NCBI GenBank assembly: GCA_905331475.1 | Contig: CAJNYU010001987.1 | Coordinates: 186,001 to 250,000 of the forward strand | DNA from: Rotaria socialis | Taxonomy: Eukaryota > Rotifera > Eurotatoria > Philodinida > Philodinidae | Length of the DNA: 64,000 nt | Direction of reading: 5' to 3' | Shown here: positions 11,655 to 24,500 of the stretch, one piece after another | Layout: each line of letters starts with the position of its first letter | Numbering within the stretch: position 1 is the first letter of the stretch | Position numbers and translations under genes: made by a program | Notes under the pieces: model-generated | Databases searched by the model: none | The model's input: the letters and a program-made list of their open reading frames with translations, nothing else | Told to the model about the DNA's origin: nothing

Positions 11655-12774
11655 AATGCGATGCGAAGCAGAAGCCTTTCTGTAGTCCTTCGCGAACTGG
11701 CACGCGTATGAGTCTTAACTGTGCCTAAACACGTGCAACTGAAAAACATCTTGATAACTTCGACGTATGACTGTCCATCTTCTTAAGCTTGCAAACATCT
11801 CCAAAATCTGCGTCGAAGTTTCAGATGAATCGCTTTTTCTCGAAAGTTTGATTCACCTGAGTTCAGTAGGAAAATACCCCCAAACCCTTGAAAACCCATT
11901 TGGAGACCCTTTAGAAACAACTTGANTTGATTTACAGCTGATCTAAGATAATGAATCATGGAGATAATTAATCGATCAATCGAAATCGATCTTTAAGAAT
12001 ATATCGCTAAGTAAGAATGGAGTTTTCTCAGTGATGAATTTCATTATATCGACATAAAAAAGTATTCAAGATTTCTCTGAATTGAAGATTTTTCCTGGAT
12101 CGAGATTCCTGCTTCGCATCGCATTTTGTATTCGAGTAAAACTTGAATACCATCTAGTTTTTTTCCTTTCTTTCTTTTTATTGCGATGCGAAGCAGAAGC
12201 ATTTATGTAGTCCGTCGCGAGTTTTTTAATGCGATGCGAAGCAGAAGCATTTATGTAGTTCGTCACGAGTTTTGTTTTATTTTTTTATTTTTACTTACTT
12301 GACGTACGCATCAAAAGTCGCCTTTTTGTGTCGCGATGATCTCGAGAACCGAAAATCGTAGGAAACTCCTTGAAACGTGACATCGAAGAATCAAGATCGA
12401 ACCTCTTACATCTCTTTTCGAATCTTTAAACTGAAGTTCCGTTCACTCACAAATGTGGTTCCAAAATGACAAAAACGAAAGAAATTTGTTGCAAGATAAT
12501 TAAAGTGACGTCATCAACATATGTTACCAACTATAGTCTATTCATTTACAGCTGATCTAGGATAATGAATCATTGAGATAATTAATCGATCAATCGAAAT
12601 CGATCCTTAAGAATGTATCGCTAAGTAAGAATGGAGTTTTCTCAGTGATGAATTTGATCATGTCGACATAAATAATATTCAAGATTTCTCTGAATTGTAG
12701 AATTTTTGGGAAGATCCGATTCGAGCTTCGCATCGCATTTCGTATTCGAGTGAAACTTGAATGCCATCTAGTTA
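11655..12774. mobile_element. Cluster of related short repeats (non-autonomous element copies)
   Basis: The motif AATGCGATGCGAAGCAG occurs at 11655-11671 and 12228-12244, with a shortened copy at 12182-12196. Its reverse complement occurs at 12109-12125 (17 bp perfect) and 12725-12739 (15 bp). A unit of about 235 bp, starting TTTACAGCTGATCTA and ending CCATCTAG, is present at about 11927-12161 and again, roughly 88-90% alike, at about 12541-12774. Units of about 46 bp (GCGATGCGAAGCAGAAGC plus ATTTATGTAGT) are in tandem at 12181-12273. There is no transposase. This looks like two nested or adjacent copies of one non-autonomous family, with sequence less A+T rich than its surroundings. Confidence 0.65.
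11696..11925. repeat. Second copy of the exact 230 bp duplication, ending at an N
   Basis: Identical to 11161-11390. Its last base touches the only ambiguous base in the window (n at 11926). An exact duplicate ending flush on an N suggests a contig join or an unresolved repeat loop in the assembly more than a true tandem copy. Confidence 0.9.
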
Positions 12775-13258
12775 AAAATTAGTTTTTGGGCTTTGAAAAT
12801 CGCGCTTCAAGAGACCTGAGCGGGCAACGATTTAGGTGAAAAACAATCTTTTCAAGATATTTGCTGATTCAGTTTTTCGAACTGAACAACAATATGTCCT
12901 TTTTCGAGTATCTAAGTAGATTCTGATGTTCAGAAATTCAATTTTACAAAAACGATGCAAAAAACCAAGTCTTTTCGATTTTTCGAACTGAAGAAAGCAT
13001 GGCAATAACTTTAAAAACATATATTCGTGATCGCCGTAAAATTGTCTTTCAGATAAGACGTAATAGACGAAATTTTAAAATTTTACTCAATGTTCGCCTT
13101 GCGTCAACCTTATGTGAAGGACCAAAGTTTAGGAAAGTTTTATCAAATGAAACAAATTATGATCGTTTTCTATTCAGTGTTAACATTTACCTGAAAAGTT
13201 TATTTTAATAACTTTTTAATGGATTTGAATCAAATGGAATTGATAAAAATGTATGCCC

Positions 13259-13348
13259 CATACATCGCAGTGTCCTGATAAATTCCGAAGGAGACGTCCT
13301 TTGGAAATAATTTTGTCGCTGGAATCCTGACAAGCACTGCGATGTATG
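13259..13348. repeat. Hairpin with 14 bp perfect arms
   Basis: CATACATCGCAGTG at 13259-13272 is the exact reverse complement of 13335-13348. The 62 bp loop holds a second smaller palindrome (TTCCGAAGGA / TCCTTTGGAA). It could be a tiny MITE or a structured transcript. No gene is nearby. Confidence 0.7.
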
Positions 13349-13568
13349 TCAGTTAATCCAACATTTCTCATATGCAAATGACTTTTATACTATTAAAAAA
13401 ACGGTTAGCTCAATTCTTATGGGATTACCATGTAAAACAAGACGTAGCTGTTGTTACTAATCACAGAAAGATCGTTGCATACTTTCTATTTCGGGAAACA
13501 TTCATTCACCCTCGTGATAGCTAATGTTCGAAAAATGAAATTAGGAAGCAAGTTATATCTAATAACGA

Positions 13569-13633
13569 GACGTTATTGATATATGTATATATATATATAT
13601 ATATATGATCAGAAGTCGTATATCAATAACGTC
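13569..13633. repeat. Hairpin with 15 bp perfect arms around a TA run
   Basis: GACGTTATTGATATA at 13569-13583 is the exact reverse complement of 13619-13633. The 35 bp between them is mostly (TA)n. TA runs commonly extrude cruciforms, so a physical role or simple slippage are both possible. Confidence 0.7.
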
Positions 13634-14593
13634 AGTCATGTTCTCTGAAAATAAGAACAGAGAAACGCCAGGATACTTTCATTGTGTGGACTTCAAGAAG
13701 TGTCTTTTGATCTTATTTCATAGAAACAGACTTTTGTAATTACATCAATAATGTTATTCTTATATTTGAATTTAAAATTTCTTTGTAAATTAATTTTCTT
13801 CCTTGAGCAAAAATCCGATTATATATGTAGGATTATAATAAATAGCAAAAACTGAATGTAGTTTGTATTATTCTATGAAGCACACTAATTCTTATGACTG
13901 CATTCAAAGCTTCAGCTTGCATATATAGATAAATAGGATAAAAACAATTAATATAGAGTCGAGTAATCCTATTTCTTTATTTAGTTCCCGTTTATCGAAT
14001 AAATTGGGAACTTAAAATTACTTATGTATTTGAATCAATAATTGTCTTTTTTCATTGTCAACCATGTACATGAACACAAAAAAAACAGACACATGATGAA
14101 TTTGATGCACGGATTTCTTAGATTTCACAAAAAGGATATGGATTTGAATTTCTTTTCTTTTCTTTTCTTTTTCTATTTGTAGATGTCTACTTGCAATATC
14201 ATGGGTCTATTTGTCTTTCTGTTTTATCGTAGAATATTTCTATACTTTTTTAATACAATGCTTTGAGTGAGTTTTAATATTCATTTCCTCTTATCAGTAT
14301 AACCAGCCCTACAGTCATATATTTGATTAAAGTCTCACTATTTTGATTAATGTTTTTTCCTTGTCTCTTTTTTCTTATTCTATGCAATCTTTCATATATT
14401 TCAATTTTGACATTGCTTTCTTGATATTTCATAATTATTGAAAATGAATATTTATATATACGATTATTCAATTAATTGTAAACGCTAAGAAAAAAAGAAA
14501 AAAAGAAAGAAAAGGAAAGGAAAGGAAAGTATTTTCATGATTATTTAAAATCTACCCATCGTCATATTTTTTTATTTATCTCCTATATAGTAT

Positions 14594-16464
14594 TTAAACT
14601 GCAGTAGATTTAACAGGATATTGACTAGTTTCATCCGATGGTTGTTCGACTTCCGACATACTTATATATTCTTTGTTGTGAAGTGAAGTAATAATTGAAT
14701 CTATCGATGGTTCATCTAGTATATCATCTAGTTTACTGTTTCCATTTTGTAATGATGGTAATGATGATACGATATGATGAGGTGGATTTATTCTTGAATG
14801 TTTACGAATTCTTTTATGTTGACTTGATAAATTTGCTTGTTGATATTGTTGTTTTCTTGGAAAACAGTTTTTCAAATTAAGAATTTCTATAAGTTCATTA
14901 CGAAATTGTGCGCCGCATATCATCAAAATTAATATATTAGATGTTGATGTAAATAATTCAAGTATACTACCAAGAAAATTTGGTAAAATATTATTACTTG
15001 ATTGCCCGTAGCAATTGTCCGATTCCATACGAAATAATAAACGGTGACATGTAAAAAAATTAATTATATACGATTGTAGAGCATTTAATAAACTTAATAA
15101 TATTTCAACTAATATAAGCGATAATGAACGAAGTTCAGCACGTGAATGACTATGTTTACGTATGGAAGGTCGATTTGCAATATAATAAAGGCAAACAAAT
15201 GATGATATTACACAGATGCATGATGGAATAAATGTACCAATAATAAAGCCAATTGTATAACGATTCTTTAATGATAAACGACGATCATACAAGAATTTAT
15301 ACCAATTTCTAAAAGTTGCAGGTGATAGACGAAATGAACAATTAGCATATGAACCAATAAAATGATATGCTTGTGTACAAAATTGATGTTCATGAAAATA
15401 ATCTTTGCCAGGACGTGATTTCAATAGTGGCCATGTTAAATTATGTATCGATGTAAGAAGATAGGGAGGTAAAATACTTTCAAGATGACATGTTGAACGT
15501 TGGGCATGTTCATCGGTCCAATCAATTGACATATATGATTGAAGATAAACATAAGCTATCGTACGATGACGAATACGATACCAATCGGTTTCTGAGTAGC
15601 ACATTGAATTACTATTAACATCAATTGAATTGTTGTTATTATTAATAGTTGATGATAAAGATGTTTGCTGATAATTATATGTAGATATTGTTGATGTTGA
15701 AATAGAAAATATGGTTGAAGTAATTGCTACAGATCGAGGAAAATGTGTCGTTGTATTAGTGACTAAAATAAAAAATTTAGTCTATGAAACTTGTAAGTTT
15801 ATCTATTTTTCATCATACCGAAATTATTTATAAAGTCTGTTACAACAATAGCTGTGTTTGTTGTTGTTGTTGTTGTTGTTGTACATTTTGTATTCGTCAA
15901 ACTTTTCGTATTATTTATTAATAAATCAATTTTTAATGACTGATTTTCTGTTAAATTTAATTCTTCTATACAAAATGCATCATATAATTGCAAATATGAA
16001 ACAATAGTTCCATAAACAAATGCAATCAATGTTAACATAAGTGCGCACATCCGACTTTCACGATATGATATAGATGAAAATGTTCGTACGCGCTGTATAG
16101 ACATAAACATGAAAATAAGCATAGAAATTTGTGTATAAGTTGTATTGTACGTTAGCACCGCTAAACCTTGTCGATAGATCATTTCGCGATAATAAATAAT
16201 ATCGATAAATTTTGATAAAAAAATGTTAAACCAACATGATGATGATGCATCAAATATTAACATTTTAGCAATGTGAGATATAAATAAAAGTAAGCAATCA
16301 TTAAAGAATAAGGCAACGAAATAAACACTTATTGAACGTGTACGAAAACGGCGACGAAGGAAAACTATTATACAAATAATATTACCCAAAAAGCCACATA
16401 TAAATATTGGTGCCAGAACGTTGCACAATATACGTGGATTAACACTTTCTTTACTTAAAAACAT
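14594..16464 (-). CDS. Rhodopsin-type GPCR with exceptionally long extracellular loop 2, 604 aa
   Basis: Exons 16464-15819 and 15762-14594 join in phase 1 across a 56 bp intron (GTATGA...TTTTAG), making a GTC Val codon. TM1 holds the GN of FLGNIIC. TM2 to TM4 follow, with QRV in SIQRVRTF at the DRY position. A region of about 220 residues, rich in Thr, Ser and Asn, separates TM4 from TM5. It includes a Thr run encoded by (ACA)n, several N-x-S/T sites and several Cys. TM5 to TM7 and a cytoplasmic tail of about 90 residues follow. The intron lies inside the long loop. It is class A-like with an unknown ligand. The loop resembles a glycosylated ectodomain in its composition. The ATG at 16464 places TM1 close to the N-terminus. 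Confidence 0.8.
15856..15881. repeat. Trinucleotide repeat coding poly-Thr
   Basis: A GTT/AAC run that reads ACA/ACT-type Thr codons on the minus strand, within extracellular loop 2 of the GPCR. Such in-frame trinucleotide tracts usually vary in length between alleles. Confidence 0.7.
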
Positions 16465-19400
16465 TGTCTTATTTTCTTCGATCTATCTAAAAGCATATAA
16501 AAAGTATGTTTTGGTGTGCGTGTGTGTGTTTTAAAGATGTTTAATATCTCTTTGTTTACTTGAAGCCTCTTCAGTTACTATTGAGAATAAAGAAATCGCA
16601 TTCATTTATGATGTCTTTCTATCTCTATAGGCTAGTTATGTTCTTTTATGTGTAATAAAATTTTACGGATTGTTGTATTGTTCTATCAGAAAAGAAAAAG
16701 CTTATTATAATAATTCTCTTGCATTAAATATGTTAATATTGTTTATGAAGAAAGAAAAAAACATAAGAATTGTAAACGGAAAAGACTTACAATATGAATT
16801 AATCAATAAATCTCTCATCATGCATTTGAGAAATATATTTAATGAATTTCGATTTGATCCAACAAATGTTAACATAAAAATCACACTTCTATTGAAGATT
16901 TAAATAAAGCATTTTAGAACCACATACATATATGCATACAACTATGTATGCATGATATATAAATCCTATTGTAATAATTTATCGATAGACTTTAGAAAAA
17001 AAGAACGCAAGTGCTTTTAGATATCGCTACTTCATTATAAGCTACAAGCTATCTATTTCTTTTCTCTGAATTTGTCACGCGCAAAACGGGGAACTAAGAT
17101 ATAAAGGAGTAGAAGAACTAGGAGGAGAAGAATAACAACGATGAAAACAGGATGAGATGATGCTCCAAAAAGTGAGAAAAATACTCTCAAAGGAAACACA
17201 GAAGATACAGCGAAAAAATTTCTTAAGTAAAAAGCAAAAATCCTAACAATTTCTTAGATTAATCATGAAATCTTGAATAATACGGCCTAAAAATAGAATA
17301 AACAAATTATTACTTTTGACGGAAAGTTTTGATTTACACCAACTCATAGAAAGACAACATAAGACTTACTTATGCATGAGTAGATGACAACTTACTTGTT
17401 TCTCATTAGATTTAGTAATTCTAATGAATGACTTTCGAAAAGTTACTATAATCATGAAGTATAGGCGTAGGAAGTACCAAATGAGAAATGTATCCTTCTG
17501 TTTTGCTCACTATCGGCTATACAAACGCATACCGTGTTAGAACAGCGCGTCAGCATATCAATGTATTTGTCAATCTCAACGATATAGATTGTTAATGTCT
17601 GATGCATAAACAGTATAATCGTTAAATGTAAGTACCAATAATATATCAGAATTTTGGTAGAAAATATTTATTCATTATCTTTGCTGTTTCTCTAGATTTC
17701 TTGATTTTGATTTGCTAACGTAGGGCAATAAAACTTCAGGCAGTATTTGTTTTTCTATGTTTCGCTCTCATTGATTACTAAACAAAAATAAAATGAACGT
17801 TTTTTTTTTTACAGGAAATTGTATCTAACTTTTATAAAACTTACTTAATACAGATTGCTATTGTTCAAAATATAAATTGATAATTTATTGGTACTGCATG
17901 GTTCGGTAGCATGATACAATTACTGATTTCCTACTAGTATGCACGGCATTCTCTCAATTAGGTTTTGGTTTTCCTTTTTCTTTTTCTTTTATTGTTACAA
18001 ATATCTAATAAAAGCAATGACGATAATAAACTACATTGGTTATATCTATTATTAAATAAATCGTTCGGTCTCTGGTAATCATTTCTGACAATATAAAAAC
18101 GACGATTGAAGAGCATTCTTTATAGCTAAATTAGTATTTATTATTTTCATATATTGTTAAATATGTTAACTCAACTTAATTTGAAACTGGAAATCATCGT
18201 ACAAGATATGAAACAAAAGTTCTTTTTTCTTTCTACGATCGAAATTTAACAACAGGAATAGACTCTCTATAGAAATGAAAATTAGCATCCTTAAAAGCAT
18301 CGAAATAATGAGACTTATTAAGAATTCAAAACGTTTTTTATTTATAGAATTAATATACTATACTAGTTGAAACGTAATCTTTCTATAAACTTATAGGTGG
18401 AAAAAAAACATGCAGACCTGTTTTTACATACAATAATGTTTTTCGTTTAGCGAAGTAAATCAATATTATTTTACGTCTTACATTATATATGTCATTCTTC
18501 TAGTTCTGCTACATCTATCGAATGAGAGAATTCTTTTCTTTTATTGTGCTAGCTCGCCCGGTTCTCGTATCTACTTATTCATAAGGTATGAGAATTAGTT
18601 TATTATGACCAATGCTATTCTTTTTTATTTACTCAATTTAATAGCTCATGCAAAATTCATGAACAATGACTACACTACCTAATAGTTTCTTTTTTGTTTT
18701 CTTCTATTTCTACGGAAAATTTTATGAATTCAACATCAATTGGAATGAAGACTGTTAGTACCCGTTGAATAAATGGAGTACTGATCGAATCATTCTCTTT
18801 TCATCTTGGTTATTCTTCTCAATTTGTTTCTCTTTTCGAACCGAGTGATGATGAAAATAAGAAGAAAATATCTATTATTCTTGATTATCATATTTCTGTT
18901 TTATTCTCATTTTTTCTCGTTTACAATGGCATAAATGGTTTCGAGATGATTTGATTATAAAGAGAGAAAAGAAAGAAAACAGACCGAGATAATATAGATT
19001 TCAATGACATTCAAAAGCAAGAACGCTTCTATTCATCTTATGTTATAATTGATGGAAAAATCACATAATGGTTCATGTAATTTAAATGATTGATAAGAAG
19101 TACTTTACAAACGATAAAGACTATTTAATGCTAAATTATCTTGAAGTTATTTTCTTTACTTTTTTTTTTATCAAACAATGATATATATATATATATATAG
19201 GCAATTATTCTGTTTGGCCATACCACCAACAAATACATCAAAACCATAAATCTTAGCATAATAAGATTTCTTCCTATTGGTCACTATTTTTTCTTCCATA
19301 ATTTTCTGTCTGTTTTTTCACACTTGCCAATCTAAAAAACGAATAGTCTCACCAGATTTTCAACAATATAATATGATTTATGCCTGCTTTATTGTGAAGA

Positions 19401-21567
19401 AAAATCATCAATGCGAGTGATGATTGCATATGTTGTCCGTAATCAAATTGTAGCTGTGTTATATCTACACAGTTAATTGATGTTTATAACTTTTCATAAT
19501 TAAATTAAGTATTCGAATAAGTACGGTGTTTAGATCAATTTGTTTTATTATATCTGGACATTTTTCATGCGCAAATAAATTTAGTGCTTCTTTGCAATAA
19601 ACATATTTTTATTACGTAGCATGACAGATACCACTTGCCTGTTGCACTTCAATCATGTATCAAAGCTACGAGAGAAAACGTCTAGTGGCTCTAGTATCAG
19701 AAAATGAAAACAAATAGAGTAGAGTAACATGATGAAACAAAAAGCAGAGAAAATTGATTAGATATTTCTATGTAGAACTTCACTCATTTTTTTGGTGGTC
19801 ATGATTCTTATTTGAAGTCTAAAACCTGTAGTTTTTTTTCTTACTGATAGATCAATCATTCGTTTTCTGGTCTCTTGATAGTAATCTATTGCTGATATTA
19901 TTAGTACTTTATTTCTTGTCAGATTTCATTGACATGTCGTTCTTTTCTTTCTTCTACTTTTATCTTAATAACGGTCATGCATAGAAAATAACCTGACATG
20001 CGAAAGAATATGAAAATATATTGCAATTTTGGAGAAAAATATGATCGAGCTTTTCTTTACAAAAATGCAAGTGGAGTAAAAGAAAATACAATGGTAATGT
20101 TGCTTATATTATGACAACCTATTTAATAAAAAAAATACGTTATTAATATAGTTAAGTTTTTCGACAGAAAGAAATACTTTTGAAATCTTCTCGACTTAAT
20201 CAATAATATGAACTGAAATGATAGTAACTGCATCAACAAATCACGCATACAGATTTATATTTAATTGTATTAGTATGTTTTCCTCAGTAACACTTTTCGC
20301 TTGCATTGTTCATGGTAGAAAATATTCGATTCATTAAACATAGATCTGAATAGTATGAACTCAGCGATTGTCTAATTGTATTACATGCTTTCTGAAAAAC
20401 CATGGAGAAAAAGATTCTTCCTAATAAATCTCAAGAAGAGGAAGTCTATGCTACGGATCGATTCATTTTCTGGATCGTTAGTTGGTTCGATGAAGAATAA
20501 AGAATAACAGTGCGATAGTGAATTTGCAGACACGACAATATTTGTTTCCAGTGATTTTATATATATATATATATATATATACACATCAAACAACAAAAGA
20601 CGCAAAAATAGTAAAGGTCTTTTGGAATAATAAACAAAAACATGTAACGAATCCTGTACATTATATATAATGATAAACAAACTAAAATAATCATACTGAA
20701 GTATTATTTCTATGGCAACTTCATTATACTCTTCCTACTTGGAAATAATCTACTGTATGTCATCATAGGCTAGGCGGTTTTCTCTATACTCTATTTCGAA
20801 AACATAATTAGGAATAAAACTGTCATTTATGTATAAAACAAAAGAAGCTTTTATCTTTGTGAATAATCCATCTTATTATGTTTTTAGTTTAAATAGCCAT
20901 CCAAATAAGCTGTCGATAACGACGAGCTTTTACACATATGCAATTTTAATTTCTATAAATAAAAATAAAAATAAAAATCTTGTGCATTTATAATCTACTT
21001 ACTTATTAGCCACATTACTGTACGAATTACAGCGATTTAAATTCGATGGATGTTGTGTAGATTTTGAATAAATATGTCAATTATAAAATTATTTAATACG
21101 TGGAGCGTCAAAATCACTCTGATTGCTCGTAATCTCAACTGAACTATTGAGTTTTTTCAATACAAATCGATATTTTCCGTTGAAAAATCTAATTAATAAT
21201 TATTTAAAACAGATGTAAATTCTTTCTGTAATTCTGTCATGCGTATGTAAAACAATGCTAATACAGCATTAATCTATAGATATGATGATTATTGACACAT
21301 ATCAATGGGGCATGCACTATTGAAAATTTCCATTGCCTTAGTTGAAGAAAGATTCTATGAGAATTAGCCGGGATCTAACTTTTCCCCTTCGTTTTATATC
21401 AACGTTTACGGTCATATCAGTCCAACAGGACTTTCTTGATATATGTTTATCCGATTCATGAGAAATATCTCTTTCTCTTTACATGTTAGATAGATAAGAG
21501 GAAAAGTTGTAGTAATTGCATTGTCACGTATCAGCATGATTTTATTAACAACGCAAAGAAGAAGAAA
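16465..21567. other. 5.1 kb spacer without recognisable genes
   Basis: I see no coding, RNA or transposon signature. A short GT repeat (about 16515-16530) lies just upstream of the GPCR. TA runs lie at about 19179-19199 and 20557-20582. The few open frames are short and low in complexity. On the minus strand, AATAAA at 21541-21546 belongs to the ART-TPR gene. Confidence 0.6.
21541..21546 (-). terminator. Probable polyadenylation signal of the ART-TPR gene
   Basis: AATAAA on the minus strand, 21 bases past the stop codon. The position and sequence fit a cleavage/polyadenylation signal. No transcript evidence is available. Confidence 0.5.
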
Positions 21568-24500
21568 CTACACATGTTCTTGTATCTTTTGAAATGTTTC
21601 TCTATAATTCAGTAGATGAGGATGATTCTCAAACAATTTTTCTTGTGCAATATCTAATGCCTGTTGAATATTTTTCATAGCCAGACTATATTGCTGAGTA
21701 GCCAAATATAATTTTGCGAAATTATGATACATAACAGCTAGATCAGGATGATTCTTTGACAGTTTATTTTCACGAATATGTAATCCTTTTTGAAAATATG
21801 TTAATGCTGTTGAATAATCTTTCATTTCACGATAAGTTTTACCTATATTCGTGTATGTCGTTGCTAATTCTAGAGGATTACATTGAATATGTTCTTGAAT
21901 GTTCAATGCTTTTGTATGAAATGTGATTGCCCTTTCGTAATATCCCATTAGTCGATGAACGTCACCAACATTACTGTAGGATATAGCTAAATGAGGATGT
22001 CTTTCATGTAATGTTTTTTTCTCTATTTCGAGACAGTTCTCATAATACTCTAGCGCCTTTGAGTAATTTTTCATGCTGCGATAAACTCTTCCGAACCAAC
22101 TGTATGTAGAAGCAAAAGCTGTATTACCGCCTTGAAATGTCTTTTGTTGAATTTGTGACGCTTTTTGAAGAGCTTTTAGAGCTGTTGAGTAGTCACCCAT
22201 TCTTTCGTAACATGCTGCAAAATCCAATTGACTATCAGCCAAATAGGGATGATCCGGAGGCAAAGCTATTTCTCTTATGTCTTGAGCTTTTTCATAAAAT
22301 TCAAGTGCCAGCAAATAATCACCCATATTATTGTATACTTGGCCAATATTACTATACGAAATAGCCAGATCAGAATGATTCGGTGGTAGAGATTTTTCAT
22401 AGATTTCATGTGCTTTCTTGTAAAATTCAAGTGTTTTCAAATAGTCACCCATGTTGTTATACACTGCACCAATGTTGTTGTAGGAAATTGCCAAATCGAG
22501 ATGATTACTAGGCAAAGATTTTTCTTTTATCTGATGTGCCTTGTCGTAATATTCAAGTGCTTTCGAGTAATCGCCCTTATTGTTATATACTTGGCCAATA
22601 TTATTGTAGGAAATAGCTAAATCTGGATGATTGGGTGGCAGTGAGTTTTCTTTTATTTTATGCGCTTTTTCGTAAAATTCAATGACTTTAGTATAATCAC
22701 CTATATTATTGTAGACGGCACCGATATTGTTGTACGAAATAGCTAAATCAGGATGATTGGGTGGTAGAGATTTTCCTTTTATTTTATGTGATTTTCTGTA
22801 AAATTCCAGTGCCTTGGGATAATCACCCATGTTATTGTAAACTTGACCAATATTATTGTAGGAAATAGCTAAATCGGGATGATTTACAGGTAAGTGCTTT
22901 TCTTTTATAGTATGTGCCTTTTCATAAAATTCAAGTGCTTTAGAATATTCACCCATGTTATTATAAACTTGACCAATATTATTGTAAGAGATAGCTAAAT
23001 CAGAATGTTGTGGAGGCAGAGAATTTTCTTTTATTCTAAGAGCTTGACTGTGATATTCGAGAGCTCTAGAATAGTTATCCATATCGCAATAGACGACTGC
23101 CATGTTATTGTAGGATATTGCCAGTTCTGGATCATTTGGAGACAAGACTTTTTCTCTCATTTTGAATGCTTTTTGGTAAAACTCGAGTGCCTGCACGTAA
23201 TCGCCCATGTTGTGATACACTTGGCCGATGTTATTATAGGAAATAGCCAAAGATGGATGATCTGAAGGGAGAATTGTTTTCTTCATTTCGAGGGATTTTT
23301 CATAAAATGTAACTGCTTCTTTGTATTTTCCTTGACTCCATTTGGCCCATCCAAGTTGATGATAGATATGTGCTGTATCACTATCGTTCGATGATGTCTT
23401 GAGGTACTCATGGTAGAGTTCTTCAGCTCGATTGAACTGACCAACTTGGAGCATTAGTTTACCTATGCGATCCCATCCTTCACCATCAACAGTTTCGTGT
23501 ACATGATGGACTAGAACTGATAATTGAGGATCATTATCGTCTGTAATAGTCAATTGTACTTCCCATAGACGACTATTGTTAACCGTTTGTTTACTTTCAT
23601 TGACACGAAAAACTGTGTGTATTGAGAAAAGAATTTCTTTTTCTTGTGGAACAGCACTATAGTTGTCGATAAGAGCAAACGGAGTAGTCGAAGACGAAAC
23701 TTTACTCGGATCGATTGTCATAATAAACAGTACGCCAATAATGTCTTCAAATTTGTTCAATTCATGTTGAACGAAATCCATTGCTACACTTTTTTCTTTA
23801 CTAGTAGATAAGAAGTTATTGAATGAGATAAATCCACCTTCTGTATTGAGTAGATGTTCAAAATCTCGCTGGAAAAATCCCTGACCACGATAAACAGTAA
23901 AAGGTGTCATATTATCATTCCATTGCTCATTATGTAATTGTTCTAATTGTCGATGTACATTTCGAATGAGAAATCCCATTTTAGTTAGACTCTCCATGTC
24001 AAATGAACGTATAGCCTTGTTAAGCATGCCGTACAGAAAACTTGTATCAGTATACCACCAAATTGGCGACTTAAAACGATATTCACGTTGTAAACGCTTC
24101 ACTTGCACGTCGAAGATCTGATGTTGATGACAGTAAGTTGCTAGTTTATGTATCGCTTTCATATCATCTTCGTCGGTTTCCAATATGGTTTGTTTGAACA
24201 GAACTGAATACATGTAAGATGGATCTAATTTGTCAAGATTTTGTTTATCTAACACTGATGTTACTGCTGTCATCTCCTTCGGAATAAAGCTGATTGGCAT
24301 AGCTTCATGGTCACATTCGCGAATAATATTTTTTAATGACTTGCAGATTTGCTCGACGGAAGTGAAGACACCTTGAATCTTCGACCAAGCTGTGGCCCAA
24401 GCTTTGTGTCGTGTCGCATTACCACACAAGATGTAAATTGCATGTAACTGTGACATACTATGAATTTTTGGCACGAGATCTTGACCTGAGTATCCTGAAG

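Larger units (their letters stand above)
10605..14593. other. Spacer with tRNA-like gene and repeat cluster
   Basis: No protein-coding gene is supported. The stretch holds a tRNA-like sequence (10918-10989), an exact 230 bp duplication with an adjacent N, a cluster of related repeats up to 12774, and two perfect short hairpins near 13.3 and 13.6 kb. T/C-rich pentanucleotide repeats near 14153-14172 and A/G-rich ones near 14490-14528 lie just 3' of the GPCR that ends at 14594. Confidence 0.6.

Noticed and set aside
12999..13208. 69-codon basic open frame beside the repeat cluster
   Set aside because: No transposase or other motif; short and unsupported.
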